Shown: in pieces, positions 7,178 through 15,564 of the stretch
Layout: every line of letters starts with the position of its first letter
Position numbering within the stretch: the stretch's first letter is position 1
From: Pseudopedobacter sp038243635
GTDB taxonomy: Bacteria > Bacteroidota > Bacteroidia > Sphingobacteriales > Sphingobacteriaceae
Direction of reading: 5' to 3'
DNA: 64,000 nt
NCBI GenBank assembly: GCA_038243635.1
Contig: JBBSQW010000014.1
Span: 28,497-92,496, forward strand
Made by a program: the position numbers and the translations under genes
Notes under the pieces: generated by a model
The model's input: the letters and a program-made list of their open reading frames with translations, nothing else
Told to the model about the DNA's origin: nothing
Database searches by the model: none

Positions 7178-8362
7178 ATGGCTACGCTAGATAAATTAAA
7201 ATTAAGCAAGCAATTGCTTACCTCAATGACCAATAACGGATATTTAAGTCCTACAGAACTACAAAGTATATTATTTCCAAGATTACACGGCGGACAAGAT
7301 ATTGTAGCAATTGGGCCTGATGGATGTGGGAAGACGACTACTTGTATATTAGCATGTCTAAATAAAATCACCAATACGGAAGAAATTGCTCCACGCATTC
7401 TTTATTTGGTACCAGATATTGAAACCGGCGAAGATGTTTTGGATCAGTTTCATACTTTAAACCGAAACAGAGACCTGCGCTTTTTGGGGCTTTTTGCTGA
7501 TGGAAGCAGCTTAGATCAACAAGTTTTAGAACTTACGGATGGCGTAGATATTATTGTTGCTACACCAGATAGAGCTAGAGCAGCCTATTTAAAGCTCGGC
7601 TTAAACCTAAATAAAATATTACTTTTTGTAATTGACGACGCAGATTTGATTATTAAAAAAGGTTTAGTGTTGCCAACTACTGAATTGGTTAGAGGAATTA
7701 AAAAATCACAGTTTTTAGTTTGCTCCGCTGTTTCTCATGAAAGGCTAGAGAAGCTTTATACTGGATTTATCCCTTTAGCTAATGTTATTGAAGTGGAGGA
7801 TTTAGGAGATAACCTACTAAACACTGTTGAACAGTTGCTTTATCACGTACCAAATTTTGGAACCAAGCTTTACCTTATCCAACTACTAATGGAAGATAAA
7901 GACGTTTTTGATAAGGTTCTTATTTTTGCGAACACCCGGTTTACCGCGGAAACTGTTTATAAAAACTTAGTTAAAGACTTTGGAGATGAGATTGCGGTTT
8001 ACTTGCCTGCACACTTTACCGAAAATACTTTTAATCAGCTTATTGATTTTAAATTAGCCCCTAAGAGCCGAATTTTAATTGTAGCGAATGAAGATGTGGA
8101 TGATTTAGATGTTTCAGATTTTCCATGTGTGATTAATTTTGACATTCCCGAAAATGCACTCACCTACACTCAACGGGTTCTATTGCGCACTGAATCGCAA
8201 AAGGAACAACTTGCAATTACATTTTGCACAGACTTAGAACTTAGCCAGATAAGAAAGTTGGAGCAAAAGCAAGGGAAGAAAATGCAGCTAATGGAACTTC
8301 CAGAAGACCTTTATATTGTTAAAGATAAGCCTAAGAGGACTCTTGATGACGAAAATAAATAA
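7178..8362 (+). CDS. divergent DEAD/DEAH-box helicase-like protein
   Basis: The open frame extends back into the tRNA, but ATG 7178 is the credible start (394 residues). Two RecA-like domains are recognisable: Walker A GPDGCGKTT (46-54), motif Ib VATPDR (127-132), a Walker B position reading VIDDADL (151-157) in place of DEAD, and motif III reading CSAV in place of SAT. The second domain has VLIFANTRF, but the HRxGRxGR region is replaced by YTQRVLLRTE, so the arginine-finger motif is missing. It may bind RNA and ATP but is unlikely to unwind RNA normally. Function unknown; it resembles RhlE/DeaD-type helicases in architecture only. Confidence 0.75.
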   Translation: MATLDKLKLSKQLLTSMTNNGYLSPTELQSILFPRLHGGQDIVAIGPDGCGKTTTCILACLNKITNTEEIAPRILYLVPDIETGEDVLDQFHTLNRNRDLRFLGLFADGSSLDQQVLELTDGVDIIVATPDRARAAYLKLGLNLNKILLFVIDDADLIIKKGLVLPTTELVRGIKKSQFLVCSAVSHERLEKLYTGFIPLANVIEVEDLGDNLLNTVEQLLYHVPNFGTKLYLIQLLMEDKDVFDKVLIFANTRFTAETVYKNLVKDFGDEIAVYLPAHFTENTFNQLIDFKLAPKSRILIVANEDVDDLDVSDFPCVINFDIPENALTYTQRVLLRTESQKEQLAITFCTDLELSQIRKLEQKQGKKMQLMELPEDLYIVKDKPKRTLDDENK

Positions 8363-8391
8363 AAAATAGTCGCATTTAATTGGCAAAGTCC

Positions 8392-8423
8392 TTGCATATT
8401 ATGATAAAAATTAAATATCTTCG
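8392..8423 (+). promoter_or_regulatory. promoter of the histone H1-like gene
   Basis: TTG at 8392-8394 and TATCTTCG at 8416-8423, with 21 bp between. One mismatch from the TAnnTTTG consensus. It leaves a 5' leader of about 35 nt before ATG 8462. Confidence 0.55.
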
Positions 8424-8461
8424 TTTTAAACGAATAATTAATCATCAAATAAATATAAAAA

Positions 8462-8635
8462 ATGGACAAATTTAATGAATTAAAGGCACTTATCGGTGCA
8501 GCAGAAGCAGATGCAGTAGCTTTTTTTGACAAAGGAAACAAAGCTGCAGGAACAAGATTACGTAACGCTATGCAACAAACTAAGGTTTTAGCACAAGACA
8601 TCCGTAACGAAGTTACTTCTAAGAAAAACGGATAA
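8462..8635 (+). CDS. histone H1-like DNA-associated protein
   Basis: A 57-residue protein (starts MDKFNELKALI, ends VTSKKNG). The core FFDKGNKAAGTRLRNAMQQ and the helical, Lys/Arg-dotted sequence match the small histone H1-like proteins of Sphingobacteriaceae and Flavobacteria, which resemble the N-terminal part of chlamydial Hc1. It probably binds DNA or compacts the nucleoid. It is a single-gene unit with its own promoter and a following terminator. Confidence 0.85.
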   Translation: MDKFNELKALIGAAEADAVAFFDKGNKAAGTRLRNAMQQTKVLAQDIRNEVTSKKNG

Positions 8636-8651
8636 TAATATTCATATTATT

Positions 8652-8700
8652 ACCACAAAACAAAAGCCTGACTTATTTAAGTTAGGTTTTTTTGTTTTTC
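8652..8700 (+). terminator. terminator of the histone H1-like gene
   Basis: Imperfect hairpin AGCCTGACTTA / TAAGTTAGGTTT followed by a T-rich tract (TTTTTTGTTTTTC). Typical spacing 17-60 bp after the stop codon. Confidence 0.7.
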
Positions 8701-8717
8701 AAATAAGCCATTAGCCA

Positions 8718-9587
8718 ATGCTTAGCATTTGTATCCCTCATTATAATTTTAAAAATCCAGCGCTATTCGAAAGTCTTTTATTGCAATGTGAGAGCGTTCC
8801 AATTAAATTTGAGATTTTAATTGCTGACGACGCCTCTATAACCGCTAACAAATCCTATTTAGAAGCCTTTACTCAACCAACATTCAAAATTTTTTTCCTG
8901 AAAGACAATATTGGTCGGTCTGCCATAAGAAATTTCTTGGCAAAAAAAGCGCAATATCCTAATCTTCTTTTTTTGGATGCCGATGCAGAGATTACTACAA
9001 AGGATTTTATCGCTAAATACATTGAACATTTCGGAACAAAAATTATTTCGGGCGGAAGGATTTATTCTAATCAACAACCTAAACTTAATTACCTTCTCCA
9101 TTATAAATATGGCTCGCAAGTAGAGCAATATGCCAACAAACAATTTCAATCAAATAATTTTTTAGTTCCAAACTCTGTTTTTCCAAAACTAAGTTTTGAC
9201 GAAAGCATCAAAGGCTATGGTTATGAGGATGTGATTTTTGGTCTCGACGCGAAAAAACACGGCTTGGAGCTTATTAGAGTTGACAACCCAGTTAAACACA
9301 TTCAACTCAAAAGTAATGAGGTATTTATTTTAGATACCGAACACGCCTTGCAAAACCTTATTAAACTGATTAAAAGCAAAAAACATATTGATTTAGAGCA
9401 ACAGATTCACATTTCCGAATTTTATGGAAAGCTAAAAAGATTTAGACTTACCTTTCTGCTATCCATTCAGCAAGATATAGTTTTAAAAAAGACAAAAGAA
9501 TTGATGATTTTAAACACTTTTTTTGGAGCAACCGTATTGCTTGCTTTGTATAAGCTTTACTATTACCATTCGCTACAAAAGCATTAA
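8718..9587 (+). CDS. family 2 glycosyltransferase
   Basis: 289 residues. It begins MLSICIPHYNF, the usual GT2 start, with ADDAS near residue 37 (nucleotide-binding Asp) and LFLDADAEI near 90, which holds the D-x-D metal site. A later GYGYEDVIFGLD resembles the ED acceptor-side motif. The last 25 residues are hydrophobic (FGATVLLALYKLYYY) and may touch the membrane. It transfers a sugar from a nucleotide donor onto an unknown glycan. Its stop overlaps the recQ stop by 4 bp. Confidence 0.85.
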   Translation: MLSICIPHYNFKNPALFESLLLQCESVPIKFEILIADDASITANKSYLEAFTQPTFKIFFLKDNIGRSAIRNFLAKKAQYPNLLFLDADAEITTKDFIAKYIEHFGTKIISGGRIYSNQQPKLNYLLHYKYGSQVEQYANKQFQSNNFLVPNSVFPKLSFDESIKGYGYEDVIFGLDAKKHGLELIRVDNPVKHIQLKSNEVFILDTEHALQNLIKLIKSKKHIDLEQQIHISEFYGKLKRFRLTFLLSIQQDIVLKKTKELMILNTFFGATVLLALYKLYYYHSLQKH

Positions 9588-11470
9588 AAATGATATTCAT
9601 TATCATTCTTTTTAATTACACCTGCGTCTAGTAAGGTTCTAATTAAACTTAGCTTCTCCTTCTCGTTTCCTTTTTTAATTGCAGAAAGCAATTGTCGAGT
9701 ATCTGATTTCTGTTTCTTTAAATGATTTAAAACATCGGCAGTCATTTGTGACTCCAAGTTTCCAATCTCACTTCTTTTTTCTGCTAAGCAAACATCACAA
9801 ATGCCGCATTTTTTGGCATCGGTTTCATCAAAATATTCTAAAATCTGCATACTTCTGCATTTATCTTGTTCAACAAAAGCCAAAGTACTTAACATTTTTT
9901 GGTGGTAATTCTGCTTACGCTCTGCAAAGTATTTTCTATCAATCAATAAATCCTCCGTTTTAAAACGTGGCTTTATAAAGGTTAACAAAGGCTGGTTAGT
10001 CTGTTGCTGGTAGCTGATAATCTCCAATTTATCTAGCTCTTGCAAATATTTAATGGCCATCGCTTTAGAAAGATTGTTCTTTTTAGCGATATCCATTTCT
10101 TTGATATTGATAAACTGATCAAAAGCACCACCATATGCTCTCAATACGGATTTGATAAAACTGTCGAACTTTGAGTTTTCAACCTGAAAGCGGTATAAAT
10201 CCTCTCCATCTACAATAAACTGAATACGCGAAAGCATCAGCGCACTTTCATTAAGTACAAAATAATCATCATGCTCTAAAAATTTTATCGCACTTATGGT
10301 ACTCAACACATCTAACTGAAATTTAGAACAAAAATCGGCAAGGTTAAATTCGTAAGTAATACCTTCTCCTGATTCAAACGGAATTTGCAAGTAATTACAA
10401 ATGAAATGATAGGTACGTTTGATCTCATCCGCAGACGGAAAATTTTGCTCATAACGTTTTTCAAAGCTAATCCGGTCACGTGGCTGAAACAACACTACAG
10501 CATAAGCCTTACGTTCATCTCGCCCTGCCCTACCCGCTTCCTGATAGTATGCTTCTAAACTTTCTGGAATTTCATAATGCACTACAAATCGCACATTCGG
10601 TTTATCTATACCCATCCCAAAAGCATTTGTAGCAACCATCACCTTTACTTCATCATTTAACCAGGCGCTTTGTTTCTCGGCCCGTTCATCCAAATCTAAA
10701 CCAGCATGATAATATTGAGCAGGTATTTTATTCTGATTCAAATATTTTGCAAGTTCTACGGTATCCCTCCTAGTTCTAACATATAAAATACCACTGCCAG
10801 TTACACCGTTACAAACATCTAAAAGCTTTTGTAATTTATTTTCTTGATTAATAACTGAGTAGCTTAAGTTTTGTCGCTCAAAACTTTTCCTAAAGATATT
10901 ATTTTCTTTAAACGCTAGTTTTTCTATAATATCAACCTGCACTTTTTCCGTTGCTGATGCGGTTAAGGCTAAAACTGGCACATTTGGATGGATGGCTCTA
11001 AAATCTTTAATATGCAAATACGGCGGGCGAAAATCATAACCCCATTGAGAGATACAATGCGCTTCGTCCACAGCCAACAGATTCACTTTCATATACTTTA
11101 CGCGTTCCCGAACCAAATCAGAAAGCAGCCTTTCTGGCGATAAATACAAAAATTTAACCGGCCCGTAAATGCAGTTATCTAATGCAATATCAATCTCACG
11201 TTTGCCCATTCCAGAAACAATCGCTACTGCATTAATTCCACGGCGTTGCAAGTTTTCCACTTGGTCTTTCATCAGTGCAATTAAAGGAGAAATTACAATG
11301 CATATACCCTCCATTGCCATTGCAGGCACTTGAAAACAAATAGATTTTCCGCCGCCGGTAGGCAGCAATGCTAAAGTATCTTTTCCGGCAAGCACAGCAT
11401 TAATGATTTCTTCCTGTAAAGGTCTAAATTCATCATATCCCCAAAACTGCTTTAAAATATCTTTATTCAA
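9584..11470 (-). CDS. recQ: RecQ-family ATP-dependent DNA helicase
   Basis: 628 residues. Walker A TGGGKSICFQVPA near residue 40, DEAH (AVDEAHCISQWGYDFRP) near 135, motif III ALTASAT, motif VI QEAGRAGRD near 312, and the RQC zinc site CRSMQILEYF plus CGICDVC (about 540-565). The HRDC domain is weak or absent and the C-terminus is short, as in many Bacteroidota RecQ paralogues. It unwinds DNA 3'-5' during repair. It stands alone, convergent with the glycosyltransferase. Confidence 0.94.
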   Translation of the reverse strand: MNKDILKQFWGYDEFRPLQEEIINAVLAGKDTLALLPTGGGKSICFQVPAMAMEGICIVISPLIALMKDQVENLQRRGINAVAIVSGMGKREIDIALDNCIYGPVKFLYLSPERLLSDLVRERVKYMKVNLLAVDEAHCISQWGYDFRPPYLHIKDFRAIHPNVPVLALTASATEKVQVDIIEKLAFKENNIFRKSFERQNLSYSVINQENKLQKLLDVCNGVTGSGILYVRTRRDTVELAKYLNQNKIPAQYYHAGLDLDERAEKQSAWLNDEVKVMVATNAFGMGIDKPNVRFVVHYEIPESLEAYYQEAGRAGRDERKAYAVVLFQPRDRISFEKRYEQNFPSADEIKRTYHFICNYLQIPFESGEGITYEFNLADFCSKFQLDVLSTISAIKFLEHDDYFVLNESALMLSRIQFIVDGEDLYRFQVENSKFDSFIKSVLRAYGGAFDQFINIKEMDIAKKNNLSKAMAIKYLQELDKLEIISYQQQTNQPLLTFIKPRFKTEDLLIDRKYFAERKQNYHQKMLSTLAFVEQDKCRSMQILEYFDETDAKKCGICDVCLAEKRSEIGNLESQMTADVLNHLKKQKSDTRQLLSAIKKGNEKEKLSLIRTLLDAGVIKKNDNEYHF

Positions 11471-11652
11471 CTTTTTGCGCTTTAAAACAAAGAAAGTGAA
11501 TATTTATCGTTTTTTGACGTTCAGTTCTTTTGAAATTCATCTTTAGTATGCTTATTGAATGCAAAATCATTGTAAAAATAACATATAGATAAGCATACGC
11601 TAAGCGTCCAAACTTTTAAATTCATAAATTGCAGGTTGTTTAAATCCCCAAA

Positions 11653-14600
11653 ATGAAAAATATACTTTACCTAACATCTTTGTTTTTGATGTTATCAGGC
11701 ACTATTACCGCACAAGACAAAGAAAATAAATGGAACGTTGAGAAACCAATAGGCCCCAGTAAAACCATCAACTTTACAACAGACGAAGGCACTTACATGA
11801 ATTTGGATGTTAGCCCAGATGGACAAACGATTGTATTTGATTTATTAGGCGATATATATAAAATGCCAATTGCCGGTGGAAAAGCCACCTTACTTACAGG
11901 AGGAATGGCTTTTGAGGTGCAGCCTCGCTTTTCGCCCGATGGGAAATATATCTCCTACACTAGTGATAAAGACGGTGCCGACAATATTTGGGTAATGAAT
12001 GTTGATGGAAGTGGCCAACGCTCGGTTACTAGAGAAAAATTTAGACTTTTGAATAATGCTGTTTGGACACCTGACAGCAAGTACTTAATTGCCAGAAAGC
12101 ATTTCACCGCTCGCCGTTCTTTAGGTGCCGGTGAACTTTGGATGTACCATTTTTCTGGCGGTTTTGAAGGTATTCAACTAACCAAAAAAAAGAACGATCA
12201 GCAAGATTTGGGAGAACCTTGGGTAGCACCTGATGGCAAATTCGTTTATTTTAGCGAGGATGTTAGCGAAGGTCCAAGTTTCAGGTACAATAAGGACCCT
12301 AACGGAGAAATTTATGCTATTAAAAAATTAAATTTCAATACTGGCGAGTTTGAAAAAGTAGCAGGAGGCTCGGGTGGCGCAGTACGCCCACAGGTTTCGC
12401 CAGATGGTTCGCAAATGGCGTACGTTAAAAGAGACCGCTTAAAATCTGTGTTATATGTTCAGGATTTAACTACTGGAGAAGAGAAACCAGTTTATACGGA
12501 ATTATCAAAAGATCAGCAAGAAACATGGGCGATTTTTGGCGTATATCCTAATTTCAACTGGTTGCCAGATAGTAGAACCATTGTGTTTTACGCTAAGGGA
12601 AAAATAAGAAAGGTTGATGCGATTACGTTGGGTACGGAGGAAATTCCTTTTTCTGTAAATGTAAAACAAACCATAACCGAAGCTTTGCATTTTGAGCAAT
12701 CTGTTTTTAAAAATGATTTTGATGTTAAAATGATTAGACAGCTCACTACATCACCTGATGGTAAAAAAGTTGTTTTTAACGCCGCAGGATATTTATACAT
12801 TAAAGAATTACCAAACGGCGAACCAGAAAGATTAACAGAAGGCACCGACTGGGAGTTTGAACCTGACTTTAGTCCTGATGGAAAATCCGTTGTTTTTACT
12901 ACTTGGAACGACGAACTGCGTGGAGCCGTAATGAAATTCGATTTTAAAGGCAAAAAGTTGAATTCGGTAACTACCGAAAGAGGTTTTTACTATTCACCAA
13001 AATTTAACCGTAAAGGCGATTTAATTGTTTACCGAAAGGGAAGCGGAAACGAAACATTAGGCTTCTCCTACGGAAAAAATCCTGGTCTATATACCATAGC
13101 TCCAGAAAAAGGAACTGCAAAATTCATCTTAAAAAGCGGAAGAAGCCCACAGTTTAATACCCAAGACGATCGAATTTTATATCAATCGGCTGACGGCGAA
13201 ACGAAAACTTTTAATAGTTGCGATTTAAACGGGAAAGATGTAAAAACACTTTATAACTCTACTCACGGCACAAACTTTATGCTTAGTCCAGATGGTCAGT
13301 GGATGGCATTTAATGAAATGTTTAATATCTATATAACACCTGTGTTAAACACTGGGAGCACTTTAGAACTATCATCCTCCAATAAAGCGCTACCGTTAAA
13401 GAAGTTAACGAAAGATGCTGGAACTGATATTCATTGGAGTGCAGACAGTAGAATTGTTCATTGGACTTTAGGACCCGAATATTTCTCTAAACCGATAAAA
13501 GATGCCTTTAGTTTTGTTGTAGATGTTACAGATGACAAAGCAAAAAAAGAACCTGTTGACACTAGCGGAATTAATATAGGTTTAAAACTACAGACTGATA
13601 AACCCCAAGGCAGAATTGCTTTTAAAGGAGCAAGAATTATAACCATGGACGGTGAGGAAGTGATTGAACGCGGTACTATTGTAGTTAACGAAAATAAAAT
13701 TGAACAAATTGGTAAAGAAGATGCGGTGCAAATCCCAGAAGATGCCATAGTTTACGATGTGAGCGGTAAAACCATTATGCCAGGTATGGTAGATGTACAC
13801 GCTCATATCCCGACCAGTCCTGACGGGATTTCGCCGAAGCAAGATTGGCCTTACTACGTTAATTTAGCTTATGGTGTAACCACTTCACATGATCCTTCGA
13901 GCAATACTCCCATGGTTTTTAGTCAGGCTGAAATGATTAAAGCTGGGCAAATGGTTGGTCCAAGAATGTATTCAACGGGTACAATTTTGTATGGTGCCGG
14001 TGGCGATTATAAAGCAGAAGTTAACAATTTTGACGATGCCAGATCTCATTTGCGTAGGTTAAAAGCAGTTGGTGCTTTCTCGGTAAAATCATACAACCAG
14101 CCGCGAAGAGACCAAAGACAACAAATTATACAGGCCGCAAGAGAACTCAGCATGGAAGTTGTGCCCGAAGGTGGTTCTACATTTTTCACCAATATGAGCA
14201 TGATTGCGGATGGACATACAGGAATAGAACATAATGTGCCTGTTTTTCCGCTTTACAAGGATGTAAATACATTTTGGAATGCAAGTAAAACTGCCTATAC
14301 GCCAACCCTAATTGTAGCATATGGTACGCAGTGGGGCGAAAACTATTGGTACGATAGAACCAATGTTTGGGAAAACGAAAAGCTTTTAACTTTTACACCA
14401 AAATCAATTATAGATGAACGTAGTAGAAGAAGAACCACAGCTGAATATGGTGACTATGGACACATTGAAGCTTCAAGAGCGGTAAATGAACTAGCAAAAG
14501 GTGGCACTAAAATTAATTTAGGAAGTCACGGGCAGTTACAGGGCTTGGGAGCACATTGGGAACTTTGGATGTTGGCGCAAGGCGGGATGAAGCCTTTTGA

Positions 14601-14883
14601 TTGCCTAAAAACTGCAACAATTAACGGTGCATTTTACTTAGGGATGGATAAAGAAATTGGATCTTTGAAACAAGGGAAATTAGCCGATTTAATCGTACTA
14701 AACTCAAATCCTTTAGACGACATCAGAAACTCCGAAAAAATACGCTATACCATGGTAAACGGAAGATTGTTTGATGTTTCTACCATGAATGAGGTTGGAA
14801 ACACCGAAAAACCGAGAGACAAATTTTGGTGGCAGTTTAGTAAATCAGAGAATTACATTATTCCAGAAAGCCAGTTAAATTAA
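11653..14883 (+). CDS. secreted WD40-like (PD40) and amidohydrolase fusion
   Basis: 1076 residues with a signal peptide (1-20). The N-terminal two thirds carry TolB-like PD40 repeats (many copies of xxSPDGKxIxF), forming a beta-propeller. The C-terminal part (about 655-1060) is an amidohydrolase with VDVHAHIP near 714 as metal-binding H-x-H, further His at GHTGIEH and LGSHGQ, and the family ending KLADLIVLNSNPL. Such proteins are periplasmic hydrolases common in Bacteroidota, and the propeller may guide peptide-like substrates. The Asp that normally follows the second His is not obvious. A terminator follows. Confidence 0.88.
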   Translation: MKNILYLTSLFLMLSGTITAQDKENKWNVEKPIGPSKTINFTTDEGTYMNLDVSPDGQTIVFDLLGDIYKMPIAGGKATLLTGGMAFEVQPRFSPDGKYISYTSDKDGADNIWVMNVDGSGQRSVTREKFRLLNNAVWTPDSKYLIARKHFTARRSLGAGELWMYHFSGGFEGIQLTKKKNDQQDLGEPWVAPDGKFVYFSEDVSEGPSFRYNKDPNGEIYAIKKLNFNTGEFEKVAGGSGGAVRPQVSPDGSQMAYVKRDRLKSVLYVQDLTTGEEKPVYTELSKDQQETWAIFGVYPNFNWLPDSRTIVFYAKGKIRKVDAITLGTEEIPFSVNVKQTITEALHFEQSVFKNDFDVKMIRQLTTSPDGKKVVFNAAGYLYIKELPNGEPERLTEGTDWEFEPDFSPDGKSVVFTTWNDELRGAVMKFDFKGKKLNSVTTERGFYYSPKFNRKGDLIVYRKGSGNETLGFSYGKNPGLYTIAPEKGTAKFILKSGRSPQFNTQDDRILYQSADGETKTFNSCDLNGKDVKTLYNSTHGTNFMLSPDGQWMAFNEMFNIYITPVLNTGSTLELSSSNKALPLKKLTKDAGTDIHWSADSRIVHWTLGPEYFSKPIKDAFSFVVDVTDDKAKKEPVDTSGINIGLKLQTDKPQGRIAFKGARIITMDGEEVIERGTIVVNENKIEQIGKEDAVQIPEDAIVYDVSGKTIMPGMVDVHAHIPTSPDGISPKQDWPYYVNLAYGVTTSHDPSSNTPMVFSQAEMIKAGQMVGPRMYSTGTILYGAGGDYKAEVNNFDDARSHLRRLKAVGAFSVKSYNQPRRDQRQQIIQAARELSMEVVPEGGSTFFTNMSMIADGHTGIEHNVPVFPLYKDVNTFWNASKTAYTPTLIVAYGTQWGENYWYDRTNVWENEKLLTFTPKSIIDERSRRRTTAEYGDYGHIEASRAVNELAKGGTKINLGSHGQLQGLGAHWELWMLAQGGMKPFDCLKTATINGAFYLGMDKEIGSLKQGKLADLIVLNSNPLDDIRNSEKIRYTMVNGRLFDVSTMNEVGNTEKPRDKFWWQFSKSENYIIPESQLN

Positions 14884-14910
14884 CTTATCTGCTAAACTCT
14901 TTTTTTAAAA

Positions 14911-14945
14911 GGACGTTGTTTTTTAGGAGCAGCGTCTTTTTTTAT
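14911..14945 (+). terminator. intrinsic terminator
   Basis: GGACGTTG / CAGCGTC stem (one G-U pair) followed by seven T. Placed 28 bp after the amidohydrolase stop. Confidence 0.75.
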
Positions 14946-15084
14946 GCAATAAACTTGTTCTATTAATAAATTGCTAGAACTATACATAACTAAAAGATTG
15001 CGTTTTTGGATTAAAATTAGACACAAAAAGTAAGTTTAAAACAAAATTACGATTTTGAGGTTCCTCAACAATAAACCGATTATT

Positions 15085-15363
15085 ATGAAAGCTACTTGGA
15101 ACGGACAAATATTGGCAGAGAGTAATGATACCATTATCATAGAAAACAACCATTACTTCCCTGCGTCAGCAATAAACAAAAACTTTTTTAAACTTTCATC
15201 TAAGCATACCTGTTGCCCGTGGAAAGGCGAAGCTTCTTATTATACGATAGAAGTTGACGGAAAGCAAAATGGGGATGCTGCTTGGTTTTACCCAAAGCCA
15301 AAAAAGGAAGCCAGCGAGATAAAAAATTACGTTGCTTTTTGGAAAGACGTAAAGGTTGAGTAA
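15085..15363 (+). CDS. DUF427 domain protein
   Basis: 92 residues from ATG 15085 (the longer frame starts at TTG 15055). The sequence MKATWNGQILAESNDTIIIE, then HTCCPWKGEASYY and DAAWFYPKPK, matches DUF427, a small beta-rich domain whose conserved CPWKG and AAWFYP segments are diagnostic. Biochemical role unknown. It stands alone between the amidohydrolase and the convergent TonB receptor gene. Confidence 0.9.
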   Translation: MKATWNGQILAESNDTIIIENNHYFPASAINKNFFKLSSKHTCCPWKGEASYYTIEVDGKQNGDAAWFYPKPKKEASEIKNYVAFWKDVKVE

Positions 15364-15513
15364 GTCGTTAGATTTTTAAAAATCCCGACTTCCACAAGTT
15401 TTATTGATTTTGACACTTTTTTTCTGATACTCCGAAACGATATGTTAAATTTTCAGAGCCGCTGTATTATAAAAAAAAGATTTGTATTTTACTGATATCA
15501 AAATCTAAAACAC

Positions 15514-15543
15514 AAAAAAGCCGTCTTTAAAAAGGCGGCTTTT
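15514..15543 (-). terminator. terminator of the TonB-receptor gene
   Basis: Read on the minus strand, AAAAGCCGCCTTT / AAAGACGGCTTTT forms a hairpin ending in TTTTTTGTGTTTT. It lies 22 bp past the receptor stop. Confidence 0.85.
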
Positions 15544-15564
15544 GAAATTTACTTGATTTGGATT

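Noticed and set aside
6970..7194. 74-codon frame covering the second tRNA-Gly
   Set aside because: It is a translation of tRNA sequence (AQLVEHNLAKVGVASSNLVF is a familiar tRNA-derived artefact).
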